From an uncultured Novosphingobium sp. (lineage in GTDB: Bacteria; Pseudomonadota; Alphaproteobacteria; Sphingomonadales; Sphingomonadaceae), in the NCBI GenBank assembly GCA_946886365.1, contig CAMPIM010000061.1, forward strand, positions 1 to 22,924: a stretch of 22,924 nucleotides of DNA, read 5' to 3'. Positions within the stretch are counted from its first letter, which is position 1; every line of letters starts with the position of its first letter. Positions 1 through 8,342 of the stretch are shown here, one piece after another. Position numbers and translations under genes: made by a program. The notes beneath the pieces are model-generated. The model saw only the letters and a list, made by a program, of their open reading frames with translations. It was not told the DNA's origin and did no database searches.

Positions 1-2776
1 TGGGCTTTAGCCTATGCGTGATGCCCAAGCGGATGACCTCCGCCGTGCCTGCGACATTGGGGCCGAACAGCTGATGATAGGGCAGGACGTGGTTCACCAG
101 TGCGCCTGGATGGACGATCAGATCCACATCCTGGGCCAACCGCTTCCAATCGGCATCGGCAAGGCCAAGCTGCGGTTCGCCAAGATCGCCTGCCAGAACC
201 TCCAGATGCGCGTCGGCGAGTGCCTCGAAGCGGCTCTTAAGTTGCGGGTCGCTGCTGAAGACCTGCGCGATGCGCTGCCGTGCCGCTGCTGCGTCGCGAC
301 CACGCGCGACGCAGATCAGCTTGCCGCCTATGTCGGCCATGCGCTCCAGCCATTCCAGGCCGAGGAACCGCCCCAAAAAGCCGTTCGCTCCGGTGAGGAA
401 AACCGTCCGCACTTCCGTCGAAGGAGGCGAGGCGTTGCGCGCCGCGTCGAGGACACTGCCATCGATGAAGCGATCCAGCGTCAGGTCGCTCGCGCGGATC
501 TCCTTCGCACCGGCTCCGTGCACCGAAGCAAAGGTCGTTCCCTTCGCCTCGCCACTCCGACCCCGTTCGATGAACTGGGCGAGGTCCTGCATGCTTCCGG
601 CAGGGCTGTTGATGACCGATACCGGCACATCGATGCCGTAAATATCTTCAAGCAGCAGCGAGCAGGACACGGCCGAGAGCGAGTCTCCCCCCAGATCGGA
701 GAAGCTCATCCGCTTGGAAAGATCGACATCCTCCAATCCGAGCGTCGCCTTGACGGCGCGGGCGACGGCTTCGAGTACGGGAAGCTCCTTGCCTTCACGG
801 CGCAGCGCCTCAAGCTCATCCTGCTGGCTTGCCGCGATCCTGTCGTAGACGGCTTCAAGCGCGCCGGTATAGCGTTCCTTGAACTTGGGCCGCTGATATT
901 TGCCGATGCCCGCCAGCAGGCCGTTCTCTGCGCTGAAGGGCTCATGCTCGACGATGAAGTCGCGCGGCACTTCATAAGGTTGCAACTGTTCGGCGCGTGC
1001 GATGTTCTGGATCGCTTCGCGCAACGCGTCCTTGATAGCAGCCGGGTCATCGGCGATGCCCATCTGCTGGAGCGTCGCTTCATTAGGCACAAAGACGCCC
1101 ACCAGAAATGCGCGCTCGCTGCTGCCGTATAGATAGACTTGCCGGATGAGCGGATCGCCGTTGGTGAAGATCGCCTCTAACCGGGCAATGGCGACGAACT
1201 CGCCCTGCGCGAGCTTCAGCACATTGTTGCGGCGATCGATGTAGACCAGATGGTCAGGGGCGATCTCCTGCATGATGTCGCCGGTCTTGTAATATCCGTC
1301 TTCGTCGAAAACTTCGGCGGTCACATCAGGTCGCTTGTAATAGCCAAGCATGATGCTCGACGTCTTGATCCGCAACTCACCGCGCGGATAAGGCTTATCG
1401 GTCTTGAAATAGCCAAGCTCAGGCACGTCATCCAGCTTATAGTCGATCACTGGCGGACGAACGACCCGGTTGTCGGTCAGCACTGCGGCGACTTCGGTGG
1501 CGCCATAATTATTGCCGAGCTTGTAGCCCAGACATTCTTCCATGAACTGCGATAGTTCAGGGGCGAGCGGGGCCGAGGCGAATGAAGCGACGAGCAGCCG
1601 CCCGCCGAGGAGAATATCGCGGGTTTCGCGCAGCAACTCGGCCTTGACCGTGTCCAGGTCCGCGCCGGGTACGGATCGCCGGTCGAGCGCGACCTGATAT
1701 TGCTGGTAAATCATTTCGCACACGCGCGGGACCAGCATCATGTAGCTCGGCCGACAAATGCGCATGTCGTCAAACAGTTCGGACAGGTCCTTCTTGCCCG
1801 TGAAATAGCCGATGCCGCCCAACCCCAGCAGCGAGAAGACGATGCTCCGCCCTGACGTGTGGTTCATCGGCATGTAGATGAGGTTGATCATCGGCATGGG
1901 CGAATCGACGAGCCACAGCTGCTTGATCATCCGCTCAGGCAGCATCGCGCCCTTGGGCAGGCCGGTGCTTCCTGATGTGTAGTAGATGGTGGAGAGCCGC
2001 TCTCCGTCCGCCTTATCGAACAGTGGCGCGGCCGGCATCGCGCTGCCCTCCGCCAGAGCCGTTTCCAGCGTGACCAGCAAATGCGACAGACCCGCATCGG
2101 CGAGCTTTGCCCGGGCGGCCTCGAACCGCTCGCGCTCGTCATCAACCTCCGGATGATAATCGAACAGCAGCACACCGCGCGGACGATGGCCCTGGATGAC
2201 CAGTTCGGCGGCCGTTTCGATATATTCCAGGCTGACCGCCAGCCAACTGGGCGCCACCTCGTTGAAGATGGACAGCGATTGCTGGAACGCGCCATTGGCC
2301 TGAAGGGGAACCGCCACCGCCCCATTGTGGATCGCGGCAAGATCGACCGTCGCAAAGTCCACGCTGCCAAAGGCAAGAAGGCAGAGAAACTCATCGGCTC
2401 CCAGCGACTGATCAGGATTATTGTGCCAGAAGGCGGCAAGTCGACGCGCCCGGTCCCATAACGTGGCGTAGCTTGTCGTTTCGAAATGCTTCTGGATCTC
2501 CCGCGTGGTGCGCCCGGTCGCGGGATCGACCTTCAGTTCCACCGCGCGCTCGGCCAACGCAGGTCGGTCAGCATAGCCCTCCATGCAAATCGCCACGATC
2601 TGGGCGAAACCGAGACCACTGAGACGCTTTGCAGTGTTGATTGCAGGGTCCGGTATCGCTGCCGCGACTTGCGGATCGGTTTCGATCAAGAACTTCAGCC
2701 GTGTTGCAATGCCTTCGGCATAATCATCCATCGACACCGTGTATTGCGAGCGATCCAGCTTGTCCTGAATACCCAT
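1..2776 (-). CDS. car: Carboxylic acid reductase (CAR), C-terminus cut by the window edge
   Basis: This is a three-domain enzyme that activates a carboxylate as acyl-AMP, loads it on a phosphopantetheine arm and reduces it with NADPH to the aldehyde. The window holds 925 codons. CARs are usually about 1,170 residues, so roughly 250 residues lie beyond position 1. The adenylation domain covers about residues 1-650, with the AMP-binding motif YYTSGSTGLPKG near 265-276 and YKTGDI further on. The carrier motif LGGDSLSA places the phosphopantetheine serine at about residue 699. The reductase domain starts near 790 with the Rossmann motif FLTGANGFLG and continues with the CAR-typical run GALVNHVLPY...LFGPNV. 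The reductase YxxxK is outside the window. The start ATG at 2776 has a GAGAGG ribosome site. The upstream neighbour on the same strand is tetR1. An adenylating fatty-acid ligase without a reductase is excluded by the reductase domain. The natural substrate is unknown. Confidence 0.93.
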   Translation of the reverse strand, partial: MGIQDKLDRSQYTVSMDDYAEGIATRLKFLIETDPQVAAAIPDPAINTAKRLSGLGFAQIVAICMEGYADRPALAERAVELKVDPATGRTTREIQKHFETTSYATLWDRARRLAAFWHNNPDQSLGADEFLCLLAFGSVDFATVDLAAIHNGAVAVPLQANGAFQQSLSIFNEVAPSWLAVSLEYIETAAELVIQGHRPRGVLLFDYHPEVDDERERFEAARAKLADAGLSHLLVTLETALAEGSAMPAAPLFDKADGERLSTIYYTSGSTGLPKGAMLPERMIKQLWLVDSPMPMINLIYMPMNHTSGRSIVFSLLGLGGIGYFTGKKDLSELFDDMRICRPSYMMLVPRVCEMIYQQYQVALDRRSVPGADLDTVKAELLRETRDILLGGRLLVASFASAPLAPELSQFMEECLGYKLGNNYGATEVAAVLTDNRVVRPPVIDYKLDDVPELGYFKTDKPYPRGELRIKTSSIMLGYYKRPDVTAEVFDEDGYYKTGDIMQEIAPDHLVYIDRRNNVLKLAQGEFVAIARLEAIFTNGDPLIRQVYLYGSSERAFLVGVFVPNEATLQQMGIADDPAAIKDALREAIQNIARAEQLQPYEVPRDFIVEHEPFSAENGLLAGIGKYQRPKFKERYTGALEAVYDRIAASQQDELEALRREGKELPVLEAVARAVKATLGLEDVDLSKRMSFSDLGGDSLSAVSCSLLLEDIYGIDVPVSVINSPAGSMQDLAQFIERGRSGEAKGTTFASVHGAGAKEIRASDLTLDRFIDGSVLDAARNASPPSTEVRTVFLTGANGFLGRFLGLEWLERMADIGGKLICVARGRDAAAARQRIAQVFSSDPQLKSRFEALADAHLEVLAGDLGEPQLGLADADWKRLAQDVDLIVHPGALVNHVLPYHQLFGPNVAGTAEVIRLGITHRLKP

Positions 2777-3111
2777 ATCACCTCTCGAAATTATCTTATT
2801 CAGAACAATATCATTCTATTGCCCGGAACATCTTTCTTCAGTTCATCCATCTAACGATGAGGACGATCGAAATTGCAGCCGGTGCACAGTTTGGCTGCGG
2901 TGCCGACTTTCGCCTTGCGTCGTGAAACTACGACTCCTGTCGCCGGGCAATTCCGTCGTCAGAAGCATGGCCTGAATATTTGGCAATCACCAAGTTTTGT
3001 CAATGACCGTTTTTTGAGCAGTGCGCATTTCTTGCGCGCGCGCAGAAGCAAAGCCTGAAAAGGCCGTGTTTCTGGCTATCCTGTTTCCGTGTAGCGCCCT
3101 GCGCGTCAGCC
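2777..3111. other. Intergenic region between tetR1 and the CAR gene
   Basis: This 335-bp gap holds no gene I can support. It is more AT-rich than the flanking coding DNA, notably at 2797-2830. It contains a candidate promoter/operator reading toward the CAR gene at about 2971-3005, which would leave a leader of roughly 190 nt before the CAR start. I see no obvious rho-independent terminator after tetR1. Confidence 0.6.
2971..3005 (-). promoter_or_regulatory. Candidate promoter with overlapping operator for the CAR gene
   Basis: On the minus strand the sequence reads CATTGACAAAAC, then CCAAATATT. A TTGACA box (3003-2998) is 17 nt from AATATT, which matches TATAAT at 4 of 6 positions. The dyad TGACAA-N4-TGGTGA (2987-3002) overlaps the -35 box and is an imperfect version of a perfect dyad at 3941-3956. 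The 12-base identity with the element before the TonB receptor gene, together with the tetR gene between them, suggests tetR1 binds both. Regulation is inferred. Confidence 0.5.
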
Positions 3112-3795
3112 CTACTTGGCTGGGGATTTGGCGTCTGTCTGGGGGAGCTTCGATATGTCTCCCGGAGTGATCGTTTTCGCTAGCTCTACCAGGCCCTTGA
3201 TCGCGATATTCTTGACGCCGGGCATGTCGGATGCCCATGGCCGCCCAAAGCCCGAAAACATCGTCATTCCATCCGTCGCGCCATATATGAATATGGCTAC
3301 CACTGCCGCATCCTTATGGCTCAACGCGGGGTTCAACCGCTCCACGAAAGAGGTGATCATCTGATGGACATGGCGATGCAGTACTCCCAGCCTGTCCGCC
3401 ACCAATTTGTTATGGTTGGCCATGGCCCAAAGCTCGGTAAACAGATGCGCGGTCTGCTTCGTGCTGACGTCATCAAGGATATGGGCGATCAACCGCGCTA
3501 ACCCATCCTCTGCGGAAAGGCTGGGCTGTTCCATCGCTCCGTTGATCTGGGTTTCGCCCGCAACAAGAATCTCGTCGAGCAGGACCTCGACCAACAGCTC
3601 CTTGCGCGGAAAGTGATGATTGACGTGACCGACCTTCAAACCGCATTCGGTAGCGATGCGTTGGAGCGTAAAGGCGCTGGCGCCTTCCTCGACCAATACA
3701 TGCAGCGCCGCCTTAAGGATCGCGTTCACCGTTTCGGCTCCGCGCGAATAGACGCCAGGTTTCCGGCGCTTGGTTCCAATACGGTCATCGTTCAT
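3112..3795 (-). CDS. TetR/AcrR-family transcriptional regulator (tetR1)
   Basis: This 227-residue protein is a typical TetR size. The N-terminal DNA-binding domain spans about residues 20-70. The helix-turn-helix (42-62) reads FTLQRIATECGL...HVNHHF, and the FPRKELLVEVLL segment that follows is the usual start of helix 4. The C-terminal ligand and dimer domain is diverged, so the effector cannot be predicted. The gene lies between the CAR gene (same strand, downstream) and the divergent TonB receptor gene. Related dyads in the two flanking gaps make it the likely local repressor of both. An acyl-CoA or carboxylate effector would fit the neighbours but is speculation. The start ATG has only a weak ribosome site. 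No truncation is visible. Confidence 0.92.
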   Translation of the reverse strand: MNDDRIGTKRRKPGVYSRGAETVNAILKAALHVLVEEGASAFTLQRIATECGLKVGHVNHHFPRKELLVEVLLDEILVAGETQINGAMEQPSLSAEDGLARLIAHILDDVSTKQTAHLFTELWAMANHNKLVADRLGVLHRHVHQMITSFVERLNPALSHKDAAVVAIFIYGATDGMTMFSGFGRPWASDMPGVKNIAIKGLVELAKTITPGDISKLPQTDAKSPAK

Positions 3796-3861
3796 GGGCC
3801 GCTTATATCTCTGGCTGGGCGGCGATCAACCGACGAAACGGAAACTGGGTAATAGATTAAG

Positions 3862-3898
3862 GCGACGCAGGCGTCTCGCGGTGAGACGCCTGCGTCGC
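3862..3898. repeat. Perfect inverted repeat, 16-bp arms with a 5-nt loop
   Basis: The arms GCGACGCAGGCGTCTC (3862-3877) and GAGACGCCTGCGTCGC (3883-3898) are exact reverse complements around GCGGT. No T-run follows on the plus strand. On the minus strand the next bases are CTTAATCTATTA, only weakly terminator-like. It lies 67 bp upstream of the tetR1 start, between divergent genes, where a terminator would be unusual. Possible roles are an insulator against antisense or readthrough transcription, an RNA structure in the tetR1 leader, or a dispersed repeat. Confidence 0.85.
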
Positions 3899-3937
3899 GC
3901 TGCTCCCTTACGATTGTCCGGGCAACCTGATTTTCCC

Positions 3938-3971
3938 CATTGACAAAACCTTGTCATCCACCAAGTATTTG
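3938..3971 (+). promoter_or_regulatory. Candidate promoter and TetR1 operator for the TonB receptor gene
   Basis: The sequence CATTGACAAAACC contains TTGACA (3940-3945) and overlaps the perfect dyad TGACAA-AACC-TTGTCA (3941-3956). A weak -10 candidate lies about 17 nt downstream, near AAGTATT. The same CATTGACAAAAC start and CCAA(A/G)TATT end occur on the minus strand before the CAR gene. A palindrome with 6-bp arms overlapping a -35 box is a usual layout for TetR repression. The promoter call is an inference. Confidence 0.5.
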
Positions 3972-4289
3972 ACGCGGACGCATGTTGCTCAGCGGGGAGG
4001 TAGAGGAAAGGCGCCGATATCCCGGAGAGTTAGAAAGAAAAGTATCTGTACTCCGGTGATTCGATCTCCGATTCGGAATGATCTTACTGAGTTCCATATC
4101 GGCGAGATTAGTTTCGAAACGCGATTACGGTTGATAATACTGATGTGATTCAAGTCATAACCATTATGGTTCATGGCATGAGTTGCTGCATCCATGAATT
4201 GACGATTAACTTTGTAACTATGCTGTCCATTCGACATTGCGAAATTTTTGAAAAATATCACTAAACAAAAAACAAAAAGGGGAGATTCC

Positions 4290-6755
4290 ATGATTGCGCG
4301 ACACCTATTTCTCATTCGAGCCCTGATGGGGAGTGTAGCTCTCGCAGGCTGCGCTGGAACGGCCTTTGCTCAGACGTCGACGGGACCGGCTGAGCCCACG
4401 GCAGCGGCGAGCGGTCCTGCGGCCTCCGGTCTGTCGGAAATTATCGTAACGGCACGCAGGCGGGCCGAGCGGCTTCAAAATGTGCCGATCTCTGCCACTG
4501 CCTTTGATGCTGGCTCGCTCACGCAGCGAAATATTTCAAACACGCAGGACTTGCTCGGGCAAGTACCGTCGCTCGTTGTCGGCGGCTCTGGCCAGCAGCG
4601 CAATAGTGAGAACGTGACCATCCGTGGCCAAGGCGCGACCTTCAATGCGGCCCCCGGCGTGGTGCTCTATTCGGCCGAGGTTCCGATCATCGCCGACCAG
4701 CGTAATAATGCGCAGAATGGCGGTGGCCTCAATTATTATGACCTCGCCAGCCTGCAGGTATTGCGCGGGCCGCAAGGCACGCTGTTCGGCCGCAACACGA
4801 CAGGCGGCGCCGTCTTGTTTGAGCCGCAGCGTCCAAGCGATCGGCTCGAAGGCTATGGCCAGATCCAATATGGCAATTATGATTCGATCGAATTGCGCGG
4901 TGCTCTCAACGTGCCAATTGTTGAAGACAAACTCTTGCTGCGCGTCGCCGGCATTTATCAAAAGCGGGACGGCTTTACGCACGAGATCACAAGTGACACG
5001 GACCTCGACAATCGCAACCGCTATTCATTCCGCGCAGGCTTAACTTGGCGTCCGGCGGATGGGATTGAGAATTATCTTCTTGCGACCTTCGCGCGCGTTC
5101 AGGAACATGGCACCGGGACAGTGCTCAACGCCGTTCCCGCCGGTGTCGATCCTCAAACGGGGCTGCCGTTCAGCACATATCTGCAGCAGCAGATTGATCG
5201 CGGAATCCGTTCGGTAGCCCTTAGCCCACTGCTCTTTAGCGAACGCACGCGCTATTTCTCCGTGACAGATATCTTTTCGGCAGAGCTTGCGGATGCTTTG
5301 ACCTTCCGCAACATCGCCAATTATCAACATCTGAAGAACAGCGCGCCTTTTGATGGTGATGGCTATCCCGACGATCACAGGCCGCCATCAACACAGGGCG
5401 GAACTTTGATCGGGGGGGATGAGATTAGTCCCGGTGGATTTTCGAAATATAACTATTACACTGACGCACGCCAATATTCGATCGAACCTCAGATTCAAGG
5501 CAATTTGGGCGAAGGCGCGCTCAACTTCACGGTAGGCGCTTACTACCAGAATGTTAAGCCGACAGGTCCGCAGCTTGTCAGCGCGTCTAATCCGACAAGA
5601 AGAGGCCAAAGTTCAGACAGCAAAGCGCTTTACGCGCAGGGAACGATATCGTTTGGCAGTTTCTCTGATAGTCTTGATGGGCTACGGTTGACAGTCGGCT
5701 ATCGCTATACATGGGACAAGCTGACGGCCTTCTCAAACTTCGGCCTCCCTGACGCTCCGGTTACGTCCTCGAGTGCGAAGTTCAAGGCGCCAAACTGGAC
5801 AGTCGGACTCGACTACAATGTCGACAAGAATGTATTGTTGTACGCAAAGGTCAGTCGTGGATACAAGACAGGCGGCGTCGGCACTGCAACGCCCGCGCCT
5901 GAACTGCGCTCGTTCCAGCCCGAATTTGTAACGGCTTATGAAGCAGGCATAAAAGCCGATTGGCACATCGGCAGCATTCCGATCCGCACGAATATCAATT
6001 ATTACTACACGGATTATAAGGATCTGCAGAGGACAGGAGGAACCGCCTATTTCTATAATGGGCAACAGGTCTTTGGCGCGCAGACCAGCAATGCGGGGAA
6101 AGCACATATCCAGGGTGTGGAATTCGAAGGCGAGTTGCGGCCCGCGAGCTGGCTCACGCTATCGGGGACCTATTCGCACATCGCTGCGAAATACGACAAA
6201 TATACGGCGCCATCGCTGTTTCCTGACGGCATTCCCGCCTACGGCCTGCCGCCCGGCTTCGACTGCGGCGTGGGCGTTCCGTTCAATGGCGCAACGGGCC
6301 AGTGCGTCCTGACTGGCATACCTTTCCAGTTCACGCCGAAGAACCAGTTCAGCATTACCGGCAGGGTGGATCTGCCGCTGGATGAGTCCATCGGGAAGGT
6401 CAGCATTTCCGCTACCTATTCCTATATCGACGCCCAATACACGTCGCCTTCCAAGGCGCCGGTCGACGAACCGTTCGCCTATATCGGCGGAAACTGCCCC
6501 CGCCTGAATTCGGGCACCTATGCCGGGTCAGTCGAGTGCGGCCCGGGAGATGGTTATGGCTTGCTCAGCATGAACTTGCAGTGGCAGAATGTCGCAGGAT
6601 CGAACTTCGACCTCGGCGCGTTCGCGACCAACCTCACCAACGTAAAGTACATCATCAGTAGCCAGGGCGTATCCTATCAGAATGGCTTCAACTCGTACAT
6701 ATATGGGGAGCCCCGAATGTACGGCGTATCGATCCGATATCATTTCGGTAGTTGA
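4290..6755 (+). CDS. TonB-dependent outer-membrane receptor
   Basis: This 821-residue receptor imports a ligand across the outer membrane using TonB energy. The start ATG at 4290 follows GGGGAG by six bases and gives a clean signal peptide ending AFA|Q at residues 27/28, which is why I prefer it to an upstream in-frame ATG at 4248. The TonB box EIIVTA is at about 50-55. The plug domain follows (QNVPISATAFD, VTIRGQG, VLRGPQGTLFGRNTTGGAV). The rest is a beta-barrel of alternating strands ending in the aromatic signature SIRYHF plus GS. Paired cysteines occur in two predicted outer loops (FDCGVG...GQCVL and GGNCPR...VECGPG). There is no N-terminal signalling domain, so control is probably through tetR1 rather than an anti-sigma partner. 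The ligand cannot be read from sequence. The signal peptide also contains LAGC (18-21), resembling a lipobox. Confidence 0.95.
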   Translation: MIARHLFLIRALMGSVALAGCAGTAFAQTSTGPAEPTAAASGPAASGLSEIIVTARRRAERLQNVPISATAFDAGSLTQRNISNTQDLLGQVPSLVVGGSGQQRNSENVTIRGQGATFNAAPGVVLYSAEVPIIADQRNNAQNGGGLNYYDLASLQVLRGPQGTLFGRNTTGGAVLFEPQRPSDRLEGYGQIQYGNYDSIELRGALNVPIVEDKLLLRVAGIYQKRDGFTHEITSDTDLDNRNRYSFRAGLTWRPADGIENYLLATFARVQEHGTGTVLNAVPAGVDPQTGLPFSTYLQQQIDRGIRSVALSPLLFSERTRYFSVTDIFSAELADALTFRNIANYQHLKNSAPFDGDGYPDDHRPPSTQGGTLIGGDEISPGGFSKYNYYTDARQYSIEPQIQGNLGEGALNFTVGAYYQNVKPTGPQLVSASNPTRRGQSSDSKALYAQGTISFGSFSDSLDGLRLTVGYRYTWDKLTAFSNFGLPDAPVTSSSAKFKAPNWTVGLDYNVDKNVLLYAKVSRGYKTGGVGTATPAPELRSFQPEFVTAYEAGIKADWHIGSIPIRTNINYYYTDYKDLQRTGGTAYFYNGQQVFGAQTSNAGKAHIQGVEFEGELRPASWLTLSGTYSHIAAKYDKYTAPSLFPDGIPAYGLPPGFDCGVGVPFNGATGQCVLTGIPFQFTPKNQFSITGRVDLPLDESIGKVSISATYSYIDAQYTSPSKAPVDEPFAYIGGNCPRLNSGTYAGSVECGPGDGYGLLSMNLQWQNVAGSNFDLGAFATNLTNVKYIISSQGVSYQNGFNSYIYGEPRMYGVSIRYHFGS

Positions 6756-6761
6756 GTAAGG

Positions 6762-6798
6762 CGAAGCGCCATCGCCCAATGGGGCCGGTGGCGCTTCG
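6762..6798. terminator. Hairpin between the convergent receptor and M20 genes
   Basis: The arms CGAAGCGCCA (6762-6771) and TGGCGCTTCG (6789-6798) pair perfectly around a 17-nt loop that contains a small CCC-AAT-GGG hairpin. It starts seven bases after the receptor stop codon. No long T-run follows, so it is a terminator by position and structure only. It could serve both strands. Confidence 0.55.
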
Positions 6799-6835
6799 AG
6801 CCGAACATCCGTTTCTCCATTTTGGCCCTCCGATT

Positions 6836-8242
6836 CTAGTCGGGAGCCATGAGAGCAGAAACCGCCAGCGGAACGGTTCGGGGATTTGTAGCGCCGTTCA
6901 GGGCCAGCACCGATAGGATTAGCGCCGTTGCGCCATTGCGGATCGCTGCCGCTGCTGCCGGTGCATAGAGTGGCGAATGGTTGGTGGGCGGCGCCATCCC
7001 GCGCGCTTTATAATCGGCAAGTGTTTCGGGCCGGTCGCCTCCGATCATGAGATAGGCGGAGGGGATGCCCCTTGCAGCGAATTCGGAAAAATCCTCGCTA
7101 CCCGAAAAGCCAGGGGCACTTGCCGGGATCGAGATCATGCCAGAGCCGAATGCAGCCTTCAAAATGGGGGCGATCTTGCCCATAAGGCTGACATCATTGA
7201 GCGTTGATGCCGTTCCGTTCAGCTGGGTGATCGTTGGTGCCGGTGCGCCTGCCATGAGCGACACCGCACGCGCGGTCCTATCCACGCCGCTAAGCAGGAG
7301 GGCGCGCACCTCCGGCGTGAAGGAACGCAGGCTAAGTCGGAGCGTCGCTGTGTCCGGGATGATGTTGCCGACGCTGCCTGCGTGAAAAGCGCCGACCGTG
7401 AGGACGCTAAACGTCGCCGCTTCCTTCTGTCGGCTGATAATTGTCTGTACGTCGCTGACGAAATGCGCGCCCATGACGATCGGGTCGATGGACGAACTGG
7501 GCGCCGATCCGTGCGCGCCACGACCGTTGAAGGTGATTTCCAACGCGTCGGACGCAGATAGGATGACTCCATCCTTCATCACGACTGCGCCAAGCGGCAA
7601 GCCGCCGCCAACATGCGCCGCTAGCGTATAATCCGGCTTGGGGAAGCGGGAGAAGAGGCCGTCATCCAACATCGCCTTGGCGCCACCCAATGGTTCTTCG
7701 GCGGGCTGGGCGATGAAGAGCAATGTGCCGCGCCATCGATGCTTCATCGAAACCAGTGCCTGCGCTGTGCCGACCCACCACGCCATGTGTACATCGTGGC
7801 CGCAGCTGTGCGCTACGAAGCTCTGCTTGCCATCAAGCTCAGCCTTTGCGCGGCTGGAGAAAGTAAGTCCCGTCTTTTCCTCCATTGGCAATGCGTCCAT
7901 TTCAGTTCGCACCAGTGTCACCGGCCCGGGTCCATTCCGGTAAATGGCGACTACGCCTGTCTTGCCTACATTCTCTGTCACGTCGAAGCCGAGCGCGCGC
8001 ATTTTCTTGGCTAGCAACTTCGCCGTTCTGCGCTCTTGGAAGCCAAGTTCAGGATGCTGGTGGATATCGCGATAAAGCGCTTCCAACCGGGGCATAGCGC
8101 CTTCCAGCATCCGGTCAATCACTGCTTTGTTGTCTCCACCGCCGTTGGGGTCTGGCACCCTGGGGACGGCGGTCGTCGCCGCAAGGGCTCCCGCCGACGA
8201 GAGCAGCAGTGTCAAGGTGGTGAGAGCGGCGATGCGCTTCAT
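6836..8242 (-). CDS. Exported M20-family amidohydrolase/carboxypeptidase
   Basis: This 468-residue binuclear metal hydrolase belongs to the hippurate hydrolase / N-acyl-amino-acid amidohydrolase (M20D) group, which cleaves N-acyl or related amide bonds. An N-terminal signal peptide (about residues 1-22, with SSAGALA before ATT) indicates export to the periplasm, unlike most cytosolic members. Family motifs are present: RTEMDALP (113-120), the metal ligands in HSCGHDVH (145-152), the QPAEEP glutamate pair (182-183), AAHVGG (H210), GSEDF and the late TNHSPLYAP histidine. The start ATG has GGAGG six bases upstream. It lies downstream of lysR1 on the same strand and convergent with the TonB receptor gene, so it may process the imported ligand in the periplasm. 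The substrate is unknown. Confidence 0.93.
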   Translation of the reverse strand: MKRIAALTTLTLLLSSAGALAATTAVPRVPDPNGGGDNKAVIDRMLEGAMPRLEALYRDIHQHPELGFQERRTAKLLAKKMRALGFDVTENVGKTGVVAIYRNGPGPVTLVRTEMDALPMEEKTGLTFSSRAKAELDGKQSFVAHSCGHDVHMAWWVGTAQALVSMKHRWRGTLLFIAQPAEEPLGGAKAMLDDGLFSRFPKPDYTLAAHVGGGLPLGAVVMKDGVILSASDALEITFNGRGAHGSAPSSSIDPIVMGAHFVSDVQTIISRQKEAATFSVLTVGAFHAGSVGNIIPDTATLRLSLRSFTPEVRALLLSGVDRTARAVSLMAGAPAPTITQLNGTASTLNDVSLMGKIAPILKAAFGSGMISIPASAPGFSGSEDFSEFAARGIPSAYLMIGGDRPETLADYKARGMAPPTNHSPLYAPAAAAAIRNGATALILSVLALNGATNPRTVPLAVSALMAPD

Positions 8243-8342
8243 AGTTTCCTCCGGTTCTGATTATGGATGCAGAGCAACATAGCCGCGCCCGCCGAACCGC
8301 GCCCTTATCGTCTGTTCATCCCTATAACCTGGAGTGATAGCG

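Larger units (their letters stand above)
3796..4289. other. Divergent control region between tetR1 and the TonB receptor gene
   Basis: This 494-bp gap has no convincing gene. In order it holds a perfect 16-bp stem hairpin (3862-3898), a perfect operator-like dyad overlapping a TTGACA box (3941-3956), and a long AT-rich leader. The leader carries two 13-nt odd palindromes, AACCATTATGGTT (4159-4171) and ATTTTTGAAAAAT (4244-4256). It ends in the strong ribosome site AAGGGGAG six bases before the receptor start. Candidate reading frames inside it lack ribosome sites and resemble no family. Confidence 0.6.

Noticed and set aside
14..1132. Long plus-strand open frame of 372 codons
   Set aside because: It lies antisense to the carboxylic acid reductase gene, whose carrier and reductase motifs are unmistakable. 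Its composition is arginine- and alanine-rich with no family motif, as expected for a shadow in GC-rich DNA.
3862..3898. Calling the perfect hairpin a rho-independent terminator
   Set aside because: It sits between divergent genes and lacks a T-run on either strand, so I list it only as an inverted repeat.
3951..4315. Small open frames on both strands in the receptor leader
   Set aside because: They lack ribosome sites, resemble no family and lie in AT-rich leader DNA. One overlaps the receptor signal peptide antisense.
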